Shown: positions 30,753 to 38,424 of the stretch, in pieces
Position numbering within the stretch: the first letter of the stretch is position 1
How the letters are laid out: every line of letters begins with the position of its first letter
NCBI GenBank assembly: GCA_910577315.1
Contig: CAJTME010000003.1
Coordinates: 186,001-250,000, forward strand
DNA: 64,000 bases
Direction of reading: 5' to 3'
From: an uncultured Muribaculaceae bacterium
GTDB lineage: Bacteria > Bacteroidota > Bacteroidia > Bacteroidales > Muribaculaceae
Position numbers and translations under genes: made by a program
The notes under the pieces: generated by a model
Seen by the model: only the letters and a program-made list of their open reading frames with translations
What the model was told of the DNA's origin: nothing
Databases searched by the model: none

Positions 30753-32378
30753 ATGAAAAAAGCTTTACTCTCACTTGCCGCCGTCATCGGCATGGGCTTC
30801 GCTGCCAATGCTGATGTGGTGACGGTTACCTTTTCTGATTTGGGCTATGCTAATGCTCAGGCAGTTGCAGAAACCGTTGTCAACGATGACATCACCCTGA
30901 AATATTCCAAGGCATCGGGCAGCAACGACCCCGCTTATTACAACACGGGCAAAGCCATGCGCCTTTACGCCCAAAACACTATGACCGTGACAGCCGCAGA
31001 AGGTTTCGAAATCTCTAAGATCGAATTTACCGTCGGTACAGGATCATACGGATGGAACTCTGAATCTACTGTATCTGTCGGCACTTTCTCAGACGATATA
31101 TGGACTGGTAATGCAAACGCTATAACCTTCACGCAAGGTGGCTCCAAAGGCCATGTCCGCATGGTGACAATGACAATCACCTACAACTCAACCGTAGCTG
31201 CTGCCGTTGAAACTCCCGTGATCTCGCTCGTTGAAGGCGAATGGTCGTTCAACGCTGAAATCACCTGCGCTACCGAAGGTGCTGAAATCTACTACACCAC
31301 CGACGGCACCAATCCCACCGACGCTTCGACCAAATACACCTCTCCGTTCGAAGTTTGGGAAGCTACCACCATCAAGGCCATCGCCTATAAGGACGGCGAA
31401 GCAAGCCGCGTGGCAAGCTTCGAGGCCAACCCTCCCTACCTGCTCGACGGCTTCACCGCCCTCAGCGACTTTGACGGCGACGCCAACGTGATCATCAACG
31501 CGAACATGCACGCCGTATATCAGAACGGCAACTACCTCTACCTCGAATGTGGCAACGACTTCATGCTCGTGTTCGGCAAACAGGAAGGCAAGTACACCAA
31601 CGGCGACACCTTCACACGCCTCGAAGGCAGCTTCACCCACTACAACAACCAGCCTCAGATTCAGAACGGCATCCTCAGCGCCGCAACTGCCGGCACCGCC
31701 ATCAGCCCCGCCGTTATGCCCCTCGAAATGCTCGGCCAGCACATGCTCAGCCGCTATGTCACCGTTGAGAATGTATCTATCGAGGCCCAGAAAAAAGCCA
31801 ACAACTACACCCTCACCGATGCCGAGGGCAATACATTCGTGCTTTACAACCAGTTCAACTCCAGCAACAGCAACGCCGCTGACTACGTGACTGTTCCCGA
31901 AGGCGAAGGCTATAAAGTGACCGGCTTCGTCAACATCTTTGGCACCACTCTCCAGCTCGTTCCCACCGAAATCGTGAAGATGGAAACCGTCGAGACTCCC
32001 GTCATCACTCCCGCAACCTCGACCCTCGACGTTGACACCCAGAGCATCGAAATCACCTGCGCTACCGAAGGTGCTGAAATCTACTACACCCTCGACGGCA
32101 CAACTCCCACCACCGACAGCGAACTCTACACCGCTCCCATCGTCCCCGAACTCGCCGAATCAATCACCGTCAAGGCTATCGCCGTTAAGGATGGTATGGT
32201 TCCCTCTGCCGTAGCTGAGCAGACCTACAAGCTCTCTTCCGGCATCGAGGACGTTGTTCTCGGCTCGGACGCTGCCGCTGAATACTTCAACCTCCAGGGC
32301 GTTCGCGTGGCTCAGCCCGCCGCCGGTCTCTACCTCCGCCGCTGCGGCGACAAGGTTGAGAAAGTGGTTGTGAAATAA
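30753..32378 (+). CDS. Secreted protein with chitobiase-like C-terminal repeats and a T9SS-like sorting domain
   Basis: The 541-residue protein has a signal peptide (MKKALLSLAAVIGMGFAANA). An N-terminal beta domain (about 20-145) is followed by a CHB_HEX_C-type module (ITCATEGAEIYYTTDGTNPT), an OB-like region (about 235-400, NGNYLYLECGNDFMLVFGK) and a second module (ITCATEGAEIYYTLDGTTPT). The ending AEYFNLQGVRVAQPAAGLYL-RR...KVVVK resembles a T9SS type A sorting signal, so it is probably surface-attached or released. The two modules are encoded by an identical 42-nt stretch (31257-31298, 32049-32090). It is a paralogue of the protein at 54606-55850. The ligand is unknown. Confidence 0.8.
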   Translation: MKKALLSLAAVIGMGFAANADVVTVTFSDLGYANAQAVAETVVNDDITLKYSKASGSNDPAYYNTGKAMRLYAQNTMTVTAAEGFEISKIEFTVGTGSYGWNSESTVSVGTFSDDIWTGNANAITFTQGGSKGHVRMVTMTITYNSTVAAAVETPVISLVEGEWSFNAEITCATEGAEIYYTTDGTNPTDASTKYTSPFEVWEATTIKAIAYKDGEASRVASFEANPPYLLDGFTALSDFDGDANVIINANMHAVYQNGNYLYLECGNDFMLVFGKQEGKYTNGDTFTRLEGSFTHYNNQPQIQNGILSAATAGTAISPAVMPLEMLGQHMLSRYVTVENVSIEAQKKANNYTLTDAEGNTFVLYNQFNSSNSNAADYVTVPEGEGYKVTGFVNIFGTTLQLVPTEIVKMETVETPVITPATSTLDVDTQSIEITCATEGAEIYYTLDGTTPTTDSELYTAPIVPELAESITVKAIAVKDGMVPSAVAEQTYKLSSGIEDVVLGSDAAAEYFNLQGVRVAQPAAGLYLRRCGDKVEKVVVK

Positions 32379-32400
32379 GCAATCCCCAACTCCACCCATA

Positions 32401-32436
32401 AATCCCGCCCCACCCCGTGAGGCGGGATTTTTTTGC
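32401..32436 (+). terminator. Intrinsic terminator
   Basis: The stem AATCCCGCC / GGCGGGATT (32401-32409, 32421-32429) is followed by a T-run. Confidence 0.9.
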
Positions 32437-32442
32437 GCGAAA

Positions 32443-32538
32443 CTTGCACCTGAAATATTTTATGATTAAATTTGCAAATAAACATCTTCAATGATGCTTT
32501 AAAGGCTGAATTTGCAGATAAATAATCATTAATGATTA
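32443..32538 (+). promoter_or_regulatory. hipBA promoter and repeated operator
   Basis: CTTG (32443-32446), 20 nt, TAAATTTG (32467-32474) forms a promoter. Two copies of a ~29-nt element (AATTTGCA-A/G-ATAAA...AATGAT) start at 32468 and 32508, exactly 40 bp apart; the second contains the 16-bp perfect palindrome TAATCATTAATGATTA (32523-32538). The layout fits autorepression by the HipB-like protein encoded 5 nt later. Confidence 0.7.
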
Positions 32539-32542
32539 CAAA

Positions 32543-32860
32543 ATGCCTGTTTACGACCCTTACGATTTCACACAGCTCTCGGCCACTGAAATAATCGCCC
32601 TCACATGCCGCCGCCTGCGCGAATACCGCCTCAGGCTGGGACTGACGCAAAAACAGCTCGCCGAGATGACGGGACTGCGCAAGGTGACCATATCGAGGAT
32701 AGAACGCGGCGTCACCGACGACATGTCGATGCGCACCTTCCTGTTGCTGCTGAAAGTCCTGGGAAACATCCGCGATTTTGAAACCCTGCTGCCCGAACTT
32801 CCCGAGTCGCCCTACGGCCGCAAAGCCCCCGCCCCCCGCCAACGCGTGAGAAACAAATAA
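32543..32860 (+). CDS. HipB-like XRE antitoxin
   Basis: The 105-residue protein has a Cro/C1 helix-turn-helix (about 25-80, RRLREYRLRLGLTQKQLAEMTGLRKVTISRIERG). A charged tail, PYGRKAPAPRQRVRNK, could contact the partner kinase. In HipBA systems HipB binds operators as a dimer and neutralises HipA. The ATG is 3 nt before the hipA-like start, and palindromic repeats lie directly upstream. Confidence 0.85.
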   Translation: MPVYDPYDFTQLSATEIIALTCRRLREYRLRLGLTQKQLAEMTGLRKVTISRIERGVTDDMSMRTFLLLLKVLGNIRDFETLLPELPESPYGRKAPAPRQRVRNK

Positions 32861-32863
32861 CCC

Positions 32864-34360
32864 ATGAAGCATACCATAAAAGTAATTCTTTTCGGAAACG
32901 AACTCGGCAGCCTCGGATGGGATGCGGCCCGCAATGTCGCATACTTCAACTTCAACCCCGACTATAAAGGCGACCCGTCGCGGCTGTTTCCGCTGGCCGG
33001 CATCAACCCGCGCCAAGTGATGTGGGGCTCTACCGGGAAAATCTACAAGGGGCTGCCGCCGTTCATCGCCGACTCGCTGCCCGACGCATGGGGCATGGAG
33101 TTATTTGCCCGATGGCGTCAGGAACACCGCATCCCCGAGGCGCAGGTAACCCCGCTGCACCTGCTGTCGTATATAGGTCATCGCGGCATGGGAGCACTCG
33201 AGTATGAACCCGAAGTGTTTGAGGACGGATATGACGACCCCGTCGACATCAAGGCCCTTATCGAGCTGTCCAAAAAGATATACTCCGACCGTGAGGATGC
33301 GCGGATACTGCCCAAAGAGGCCTTGACAATGCAGGCCCTCATGGCGGTGGGCACCTCGGCGGGCGGCTACCGCCGCAAAGCCATCCTCGCCATAAATCCC
33401 GAAACCGGCGAGATCCGGTCGGGGCAAATCGGCGGCCTCGACGGCTTCAAGTATTACATACTGAAATTCAACGAAGACAAATGCCCCGTCTCGGAACTTG
33501 AATATGCCTACTACGAGATGGCGCTTGCAGCCGGTATCGACATGGCTCCGTCAAGATTATGGAAGGTCGACGGGCAGAATCATTTCCTCACCGAACGGTT
33601 TGACCGGTCGGGAACCCGAAAAATCCATATCCAGACCCTCGCCGCCCTGGCCCCCGACGTCCGGAGCTACGAAGGGCTGGTGCTGGTGTGCCGCAAGATG
33701 GGTTTCTCGCAGGTCGCGGTAGAGAAAGTCTTCACCAGAATGGTGTTCAACATACTGGCCAACAACACCGACGACCACCACAAAAACTTTTCCTTCACAA
33801 TGGACGAGGACGGCCACTGGGATTTGGCGCCCGCCTACGACCTCAACTTCATTTTCTCGACAGCCGGCGCAGGGCTCGCACCCGACAGGGCCCACTGCAT
33901 GCACGTCGGTGGCCTCACAACCGACATCCCCCTCCAGACAGTGATGGATTTCGCCCGCGACAACGACATATCACGCCAGAAGGCCGAAGCAATCATCGCC
34001 CGGATTGCAGAGAGCATAAAATCGTTCCGCACGATAGCCGTCAGATGCGACACACCGGCGGAATGGATCGGCCGCGTCGAAACCGCCCTTATGGACAATT
34101 TAAGGGCCTGGGACCTCATTCCGTCCGAAAAGGCGGCTGACACGCCCGCGCGCTCAATCGGAGGCCATCAGGTCAGCAATCTCAGGATTGAAGAATCATA
34201 TGGCGGTAACTTCCACATATTTGCCGAAATCGACGGAAAGGAACGCAAATTTGTCGTAACGAAGAAAAAGCCAGGCTATGCTGCCCTGGCAATGATGGGA
34301 AAAGAAAATGTCACGGATGACATGTTGCTGAAAATCATCGAGCCCTTCCTGTTGAAATGA
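32864..34360 (+). CDS. HipA-like serine/threonine kinase toxin
   Basis: The 498-residue protein has a HipA N-terminal domain (about 1-110, FGNELGSLGWDAARNVAYFNF, PPFIADSLPDAWG) and a HipA C-terminal kinase domain (about 145-410). ATP-site and catalytic residues are visible in LKFNED, LTERFDR and NNTDDHHKNFSFTMDEDGHWDLAPAYDLNF. HipA of E. coli phosphorylates glutamyl-tRNA synthetase to induce dormancy. About 70 C-terminal residues (IGGHQVSNLRIEESYGGNFHIF...) form an extra domain not in E. coli HipA. argS follows in the same direction but has its own promoter. Confidence 0.88.
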   Translation: MKHTIKVILFGNELGSLGWDAARNVAYFNFNPDYKGDPSRLFPLAGINPRQVMWGSTGKIYKGLPPFIADSLPDAWGMELFARWRQEHRIPEAQVTPLHLLSYIGHRGMGALEYEPEVFEDGYDDPVDIKALIELSKKIYSDREDARILPKEALTMQALMAVGTSAGGYRRKAILAINPETGEIRSGQIGGLDGFKYYILKFNEDKCPVSELEYAYYEMALAAGIDMAPSRLWKVDGQNHFLTERFDRSGTRKIHIQTLAALAPDVRSYEGLVLVCRKMGFSQVAVEKVFTRMVFNILANNTDDHHKNFSFTMDEDGHWDLAPAYDLNFIFSTAGAGLAPDRAHCMHVGGLTTDIPLQTVMDFARDNDISRQKAEAIIARIAESIKSFRTIAVRCDTPAEWIGRVETALMDNLRAWDLIPSEKAADTPARSIGGHQVSNLRIEESYGGNFHIFAEIDGKERKFVVTKKKPGYAALAMMGKENVTDDMLLKIIEPFLLK

Positions 34361-34405
34361 CGTCGTGGCCGCCACGCCGCCGCCAGGCGTGCTTTTCAGC
34401 CGTTT

Positions 34406-34436
34406 TTTGCCGTCTCGCTTTTTTTTCGTATTTTTG
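34406..34436 (+). promoter_or_regulatory. Consensus promoter of argS
   Basis: TTTG (34406-34409), 19 nt, TATTTTTG (34429-34436); leader about 33 nt. Confidence 0.8.
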
Positions 34437-34473
34437 CAAGTTGAAATTTGTTATTCATTTGTAAACTCGCAAA

Positions 34474-36261
34474 ATGTCAGTAGATAGCATCATATCGGGC
34501 GCCGTAAGCCGCGCCGTCAAAGAGCTTTACGGAGCTGACTCCGCTCCCGAATCGATTGTACCCCAGGCCACCCGCAAGGAGTTTGAGGGCAACCTCACCG
34601 TGGTGGTGTTCCCGTGGGTGAAAGCCGCCCGCAAGGCCCCCGAGGCCGTCGGTCAGGAAATCGGCGAATGGCTCGTGGCCAACGAGCCCGCCGTAGAGCG
34701 CTTCAATGTGGTGAAAGGCTTCCTGAACATCGTGATCGAGCCCCGCTACTGGAACGGCGTGCTGCAGGGCATCGCCGCCGACGCCTCCTACGGACTGAAA
34801 CAGGCCACCGACCAATCGCCCCTGGTGATGGTCGAATACTCGTCGCCCAACACCAACAAGCCCCTCCACCTGGGCCACGTGCGCAACAACCTGCTGGGCT
34901 ATTCCCTCGCCGAGATTCTCAAGGCCTGCGGCAACCGCGTGGTGAAGACAAACATCGTCAACGACCGCGGCATACACATCTGCAAATCCATGCTCGCATG
35001 GCAGAAATGGGGCGAGGGCGCCACTCCCGAGAGCGCCGGCGTCAAGGGCGACCACCTCATCGGCGACTACTACGTCGCCTTTGACAAGCACTACCGCGCC
35101 GAGCTCGCCTCGCTCATGGAACAGGGCATGACCAAGGAAGAGGCCGAAGCCGCCTCGCCCCTCATGGCCGAGGCACGCGACATGCTGCGCCGTTGGGAAG
35201 CCGGCGACAAGGACGTGCGCGCCCTGTGGGAAACCATGAACTCGTGGGTATACGCCGGTTTCGGCGAGACATACCGCCGCATGGGCGTCGACTTCGACAA
35301 AATCTACTACGAATCGCAAACCTACCTCGAAGGCAAGGAAAAGGTGCTCGAAGGCCTTGAAAAAGGCATCATGTACCGCAAGGAAGACGGCTCGGTATGG
35401 GCCGACCTCACCGCCGACGGCCTCGACCACAAGCTGCTCCTGCGCAGCGACGGCACATCGGTCTACATGACCCAGGATATCGGCACCGCCAAGATGCGCT
35501 TTGCCGACTATCCCATCGACAAGATGATTTACGTCGTCGGCAACGAGCAGAACTACCATTTCCAGGTGCTCTCGCTCCTGCTCGACAAACTCGGATTCAA
35601 ATGGGGCAAGGACCTCGTCCACTTCTCCTACGGCATGGTCGAGCTCCCCTCGGGCAAGATGAAGAGCCGCGAGGGAACCGTCGTCGACGCCGACGACCTC
35701 ATGGAGTCGATGGTTGCCGACTCCCGCCGCGTCAGCGACGAACTCGGCAAGAACGACGGCATGACCGACGCCGAAAAGGCCGAGGTGGCCGAAATCGTGG
35801 GCCTGGGAGCGCTGAAATACTTCCTCCTCAAGGTCGACCCGCGCAAGAACATGATGTTCAACCCCGAGGAATCAATCGACTTCAACGGCAACACCGGCCC
35901 CTTCATCCAGTATGCCTACGCCCGCATGCGCTCGGTGCTGCGCCGCGCCGCCGACTCCGGCCACGCCATCGCCGACTATGCCGCCGTAACCCCCTGCGAG
36001 CGCGAAATCGCCCTCATACAGCGCCTCACCGACTTCCCGTCGACCGTGGCCGAGGCCGGACGCAGCTACTCGCCCGCGCTCATCGCCAACTACGCCTACG
36101 ACCTGGTGAAGGAATACAACCAGTTCTACCACGACTGCCCCATCCTGCGCGAGGAAAACGACGCCGTGCGCTCGTTCCGCCTCGAACTCACCGCCGTCAC
36201 CGCCCGCACCGTGGCCTCGGCCATGGCACTGCTCGGCATCAAGGTGCCCGAAAGGATGTAA
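34474..36261 (+). CDS. argS: Arginyl-tRNA synthetase
   Basis: The 595-residue class I synthetase has the N-terminal tRNA-recognition domain, the HIGH motif as NTNKPLHLGHVRNN (about residues 127-140), a KMSKS-like block as LPSGKMKSREGTVVDADDL, and the ArgRS C-terminal anticodon-binding helices (RSYSPALIANYAYDLVKEYNQFYHDCPIL). It charges tRNA-Arg, and like other ArgRS needs the tRNA for amino-acid activation. It starts at the ATG MSVDSIISGAVSRAVKELYG. It is an essential housekeeping gene with a clear promoter. Confidence 0.97.
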   Translation: MSVDSIISGAVSRAVKELYGADSAPESIVPQATRKEFEGNLTVVVFPWVKAARKAPEAVGQEIGEWLVANEPAVERFNVVKGFLNIVIEPRYWNGVLQGIAADASYGLKQATDQSPLVMVEYSSPNTNKPLHLGHVRNNLLGYSLAEILKACGNRVVKTNIVNDRGIHICKSMLAWQKWGEGATPESAGVKGDHLIGDYYVAFDKHYRAELASLMEQGMTKEEAEAASPLMAEARDMLRRWEAGDKDVRALWETMNSWVYAGFGETYRRMGVDFDKIYYESQTYLEGKEKVLEGLEKGIMYRKEDGSVWADLTADGLDHKLLLRSDGTSVYMTQDIGTAKMRFADYPIDKMIYVVGNEQNYHFQVLSLLLDKLGFKWGKDLVHFSYGMVELPSGKMKSREGTVVDADDLMESMVADSRRVSDELGKNDGMTDAEKAEVAEIVGLGALKYFLLKVDPRKNMMFNPEESIDFNGNTGPFIQYAYARMRSVLRRAADSGHAIADYAAVTPCEREIALIQRLTDFPSTVAEAGRSYSPALIANYAYDLVKEYNQFYHDCPILREENDAVRSFRLELTAVTARTVASAMALLGIKVPERM

Positions 36262-36290
36262 TCGAAAAAACTCTCTTAAAACAATAACTG

Positions 36291-36995
36291 ATGAACAACT
36301 ACAATTCTCCCTCCTATTCCACCGGCACATCGGTGCAGAGCATGGTCGCCTCGGCCATGAAAAAGGTCTATGTCAAGATGACAATCGCCCTGGTTGTCAC
36401 CGCGCTCGTGTCGCTTTTCTGCGCCTCCAGCCCCGCCTTCCAGCAGTTCATGTTCGCCAACCGCTGGTTCATGTGGGCCATGGTGATTGTCGAACTCGGC
36501 ATCGTCTTCGGCGTATCGGCCGGAATCCAGAAGCTCTCGTCGCCCACCGCCGCCGGGCTGTTCTACCTGTTCGCCGTGGTCAACGGCCTGATGCTCGCCC
36601 CGATTTTCTGGGTCTACACCGGCGCCTCCATCGCCAAGACGTTCTTCATCACCGCCGGCACATTCGGCGCGATGAGCATCTTCGGCTACACCACCAACCA
36701 GGACCTCTCCAAAATCGGAAACATCCTCTTCATGGCCCTCATCGGCCTCATCATCGCCTCGGTGGTCAACATCTTCACCCACAGCTCGACCCTCGACTGG
36801 ATCATCTCCATCGCCGGCGTCATCATCTTCGTGGGCCTCACCGCCTGGGACACCCAGCAAATCAAGCGCATGGCCCAGGTGATGCCCGCCGACCAAATCG
36901 GCCGTCTCGCCACCCTCGGCGCCCTCAGCCTCTACCTTGACTTCATCAACCTGTTCCTCTATCTGCTCCGCTTCTTCGGCTCGAGCAGGGACTGA
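36291..36995 (+). CDS. Bax inhibitor-1/YccA family membrane protein
   Basis: The 234-residue protein has about seven transmembrane helices and the BI-1 family features: VYVKMTIALVVTALVSLF, FFITAGTFGAMSIFGYTTNQDLSKIG, and the C-terminal VGLTAWDTQQIKRMA with the conserved Asp. YccA of E. coli modulates FtsH; other BI-1 proteins act as pH-dependent Ca2+ leak channels. It is 29 nt downstream of argS, so it may be cotranscribed with it. A hairpin follows. Confidence 0.92.
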   Translation: MNNYNSPSYSTGTSVQSMVASAMKKVYVKMTIALVVTALVSLFCASSPAFQQFMFANRWFMWAMVIVELGIVFGVSAGIQKLSSPTAAGLFYLFAVVNGLMLAPIFWVYTGASIAKTFFITAGTFGAMSIFGYTTNQDLSKIGNILFMALIGLIIASVVNIFTHSSTLDWIISIAGVIIFVGLTAWDTQQIKRMAQVMPADQIGRLATLGALSLYLDFINLFLYLLRFFGSSRD

Positions 36996-37004
36996 ACCGA
37001 CATG

Positions 37005-37041
37005 GGCCGCAACCGCCGTCAGTCATGACGGTTGCGGTCCA
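37005..37041 (+). terminator. Hairpin between the BI-1 and MATE genes
   Basis: The stem CCGCAACCG / CGGTTGCGG (37008-37016, 37030-37038) has inner pairing and no T-run, so termination may be partial. Confidence 0.5.
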
Positions 37042-37058
37042 ACCCATTGTCACCGACC

Positions 37059-38405
37059 ATGTTGAACCGTCTGCGGACATTCCTGCCGGCCTACCGCGAA
37101 CTTATCAGGCTCGGGCTGCCCATCCTCGTGGGACAGCTCGGCATGATTGTCGTCGGCTTTGCCGACAACATCATGGTCGGCCACTACTCCACCGCCGCCC
37201 TGGCATCGGCCTCGTTCGTCAACAATCTTTTCAACGTGGCCATCTTCTGCTGCGTCGGTTTCACCTACGGCCTCACTCCCCTCGCCGGAGCCCTTTTCGG
37301 CAAGGGCGACCGCCGGCAGATCGGCGCCCTCACCCGCGTGGCCATGTGGCTCAACATAGCCTATACCCTGCTCGTGACGGCCATAATGACGGCAATCTAC
37401 TTCAACCTCGACCGCCTCGGCCAGCCCGCCGAGCTGCTGCCGCTCATCCGCCCCTATTTCATCCTCTACCTCATCGGCATGCTGCCCGTGGCGGTGTTCA
37501 ACGTGGCCGCCCAGTGGAGCTACGCCATCAACAACACGGCCATGCCCATGTGGATTATCCTGGGAGCCAACTGCCTCAACGTGGCCGGCAACTATGCCCT
37601 CATCTACGGCAACTGGGGCATGCCTGAACTGGGACTTTTCGGCGCCGGGCTCAGCACGCTCGCGGCCCGCATCGTCTGCCCCCTCACCATCCTGGCCGCC
37701 CTGATGGGAGCCCGCAAGTTCCGCGACTACCGCGAGGGCCTGCTCCACACCCCCTCGCGCAAGGGCGATGCCCGGCTGCTGTGGCGTACGTCCCTGCCCG
37801 TGTCGCTCCAGATGACCTTCGAGAGCGGCTCGTTCACCGCCGCCGCCGTCATGGTCGGTTGGCTCGGCGCAGTGCCCCTGGCGGCTTTCCAGGTGGCAGT
37901 AATCGTCGGTATGCTTGGCTTCTGCGTGTATTACAGCCTTGGCTCGGCCATCTCTGTCAAGGTTGCCAACGCCGCCGGCCTCGGCTCGCGCGAGGGCATG
38001 CGCCACGTCGCCTGGGCCGGCTATCACATAATGCTCGCGCTCATGCTGTGTGCCTCGCTCATTTTCGTGTTCGGAGGGCGGCACCTAATGGCCTTCTTCT
38101 CCAACGACCCCGAGGTCATCGCCCTGGCCGCCTCGCTCATATTCCCGCTGGTGCTATATCAGCTCGGCGACGCCACCCAGATAACCTTCGCCAACGCTCT
38201 GCGCGGCACCTCCCACGTGATGCCGATGCTGTGGATAGCCTTTTTCAGCTACATCGTGGTCGGAATCCCCGCCACCTACGTCTGCTGCTTCCCCGCCGGA
38301 CTCGGCACCTACGGCGTCATCCTGAGCTTCTCGGTAGCCCTCTTCCTCGCCGCCGCCCTCTTCCTCCACTCCTTCCTCAAGACAACAAGAAAAACGTCAA
38401 ATTAG
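37059..38405 (+). CDS. MATE family efflux transporter
   Basis: The 448-residue membrane protein has 12 hydrophobic segments. The N-terminal MATE signature reads ELIRLGLPILVGQLGMIVVGFADNIMVGHYSTAALASASFVNN, and the second-half repeat is QMTFESGSFTAAAVMVGWLGAVPLAAFQVA. It probably exports cationic drugs or toxic metabolites using Na+ or H+. The ATG at 37059 is preferred over an in-frame TTG at 37032 that lies in the hairpin. YfhO starts 19 nt downstream. Confidence 0.93.
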   Translation: MLNRLRTFLPAYRELIRLGLPILVGQLGMIVVGFADNIMVGHYSTAALASASFVNNLFNVAIFCCVGFTYGLTPLAGALFGKGDRRQIGALTRVAMWLNIAYTLLVTAIMTAIYFNLDRLGQPAELLPLIRPYFILYLIGMLPVAVFNVAAQWSYAINNTAMPMWIILGANCLNVAGNYALIYGNWGMPELGLFGAGLSTLAARIVCPLTILAALMGARKFRDYREGLLHTPSRKGDARLLWRTSLPVSLQMTFESGSFTAAAVMVGWLGAVPLAAFQVAVIVGMLGFCVYYSLGSAISVKVANAAGLGSREGMRHVAWAGYHIMLALMLCASLIFVFGGRHLMAFFSNDPEVIALAASLIFPLVLYQLGDATQITFANALRGTSHVMPMLWIAFFSYIVVGIPATYVCCFPAGLGTYGVILSFSVALFLAAALFLHSFLKTTRKTSN

Positions 38406-38424
38406 AAATACAAACATCAGGTTT

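Noticed and set aside
32160..33016. Minus-strand frame of about 228 codons
   Set aside because: It is antisense to hipB and hipA, whose domains are clear.
34477..35622. Minus-strand frame of 381 codons antisense to argS
   Set aside because: It is a long GC-driven shadow frame with Gly/Val/His-rich composition; argS motifs are intact on the plus strand.
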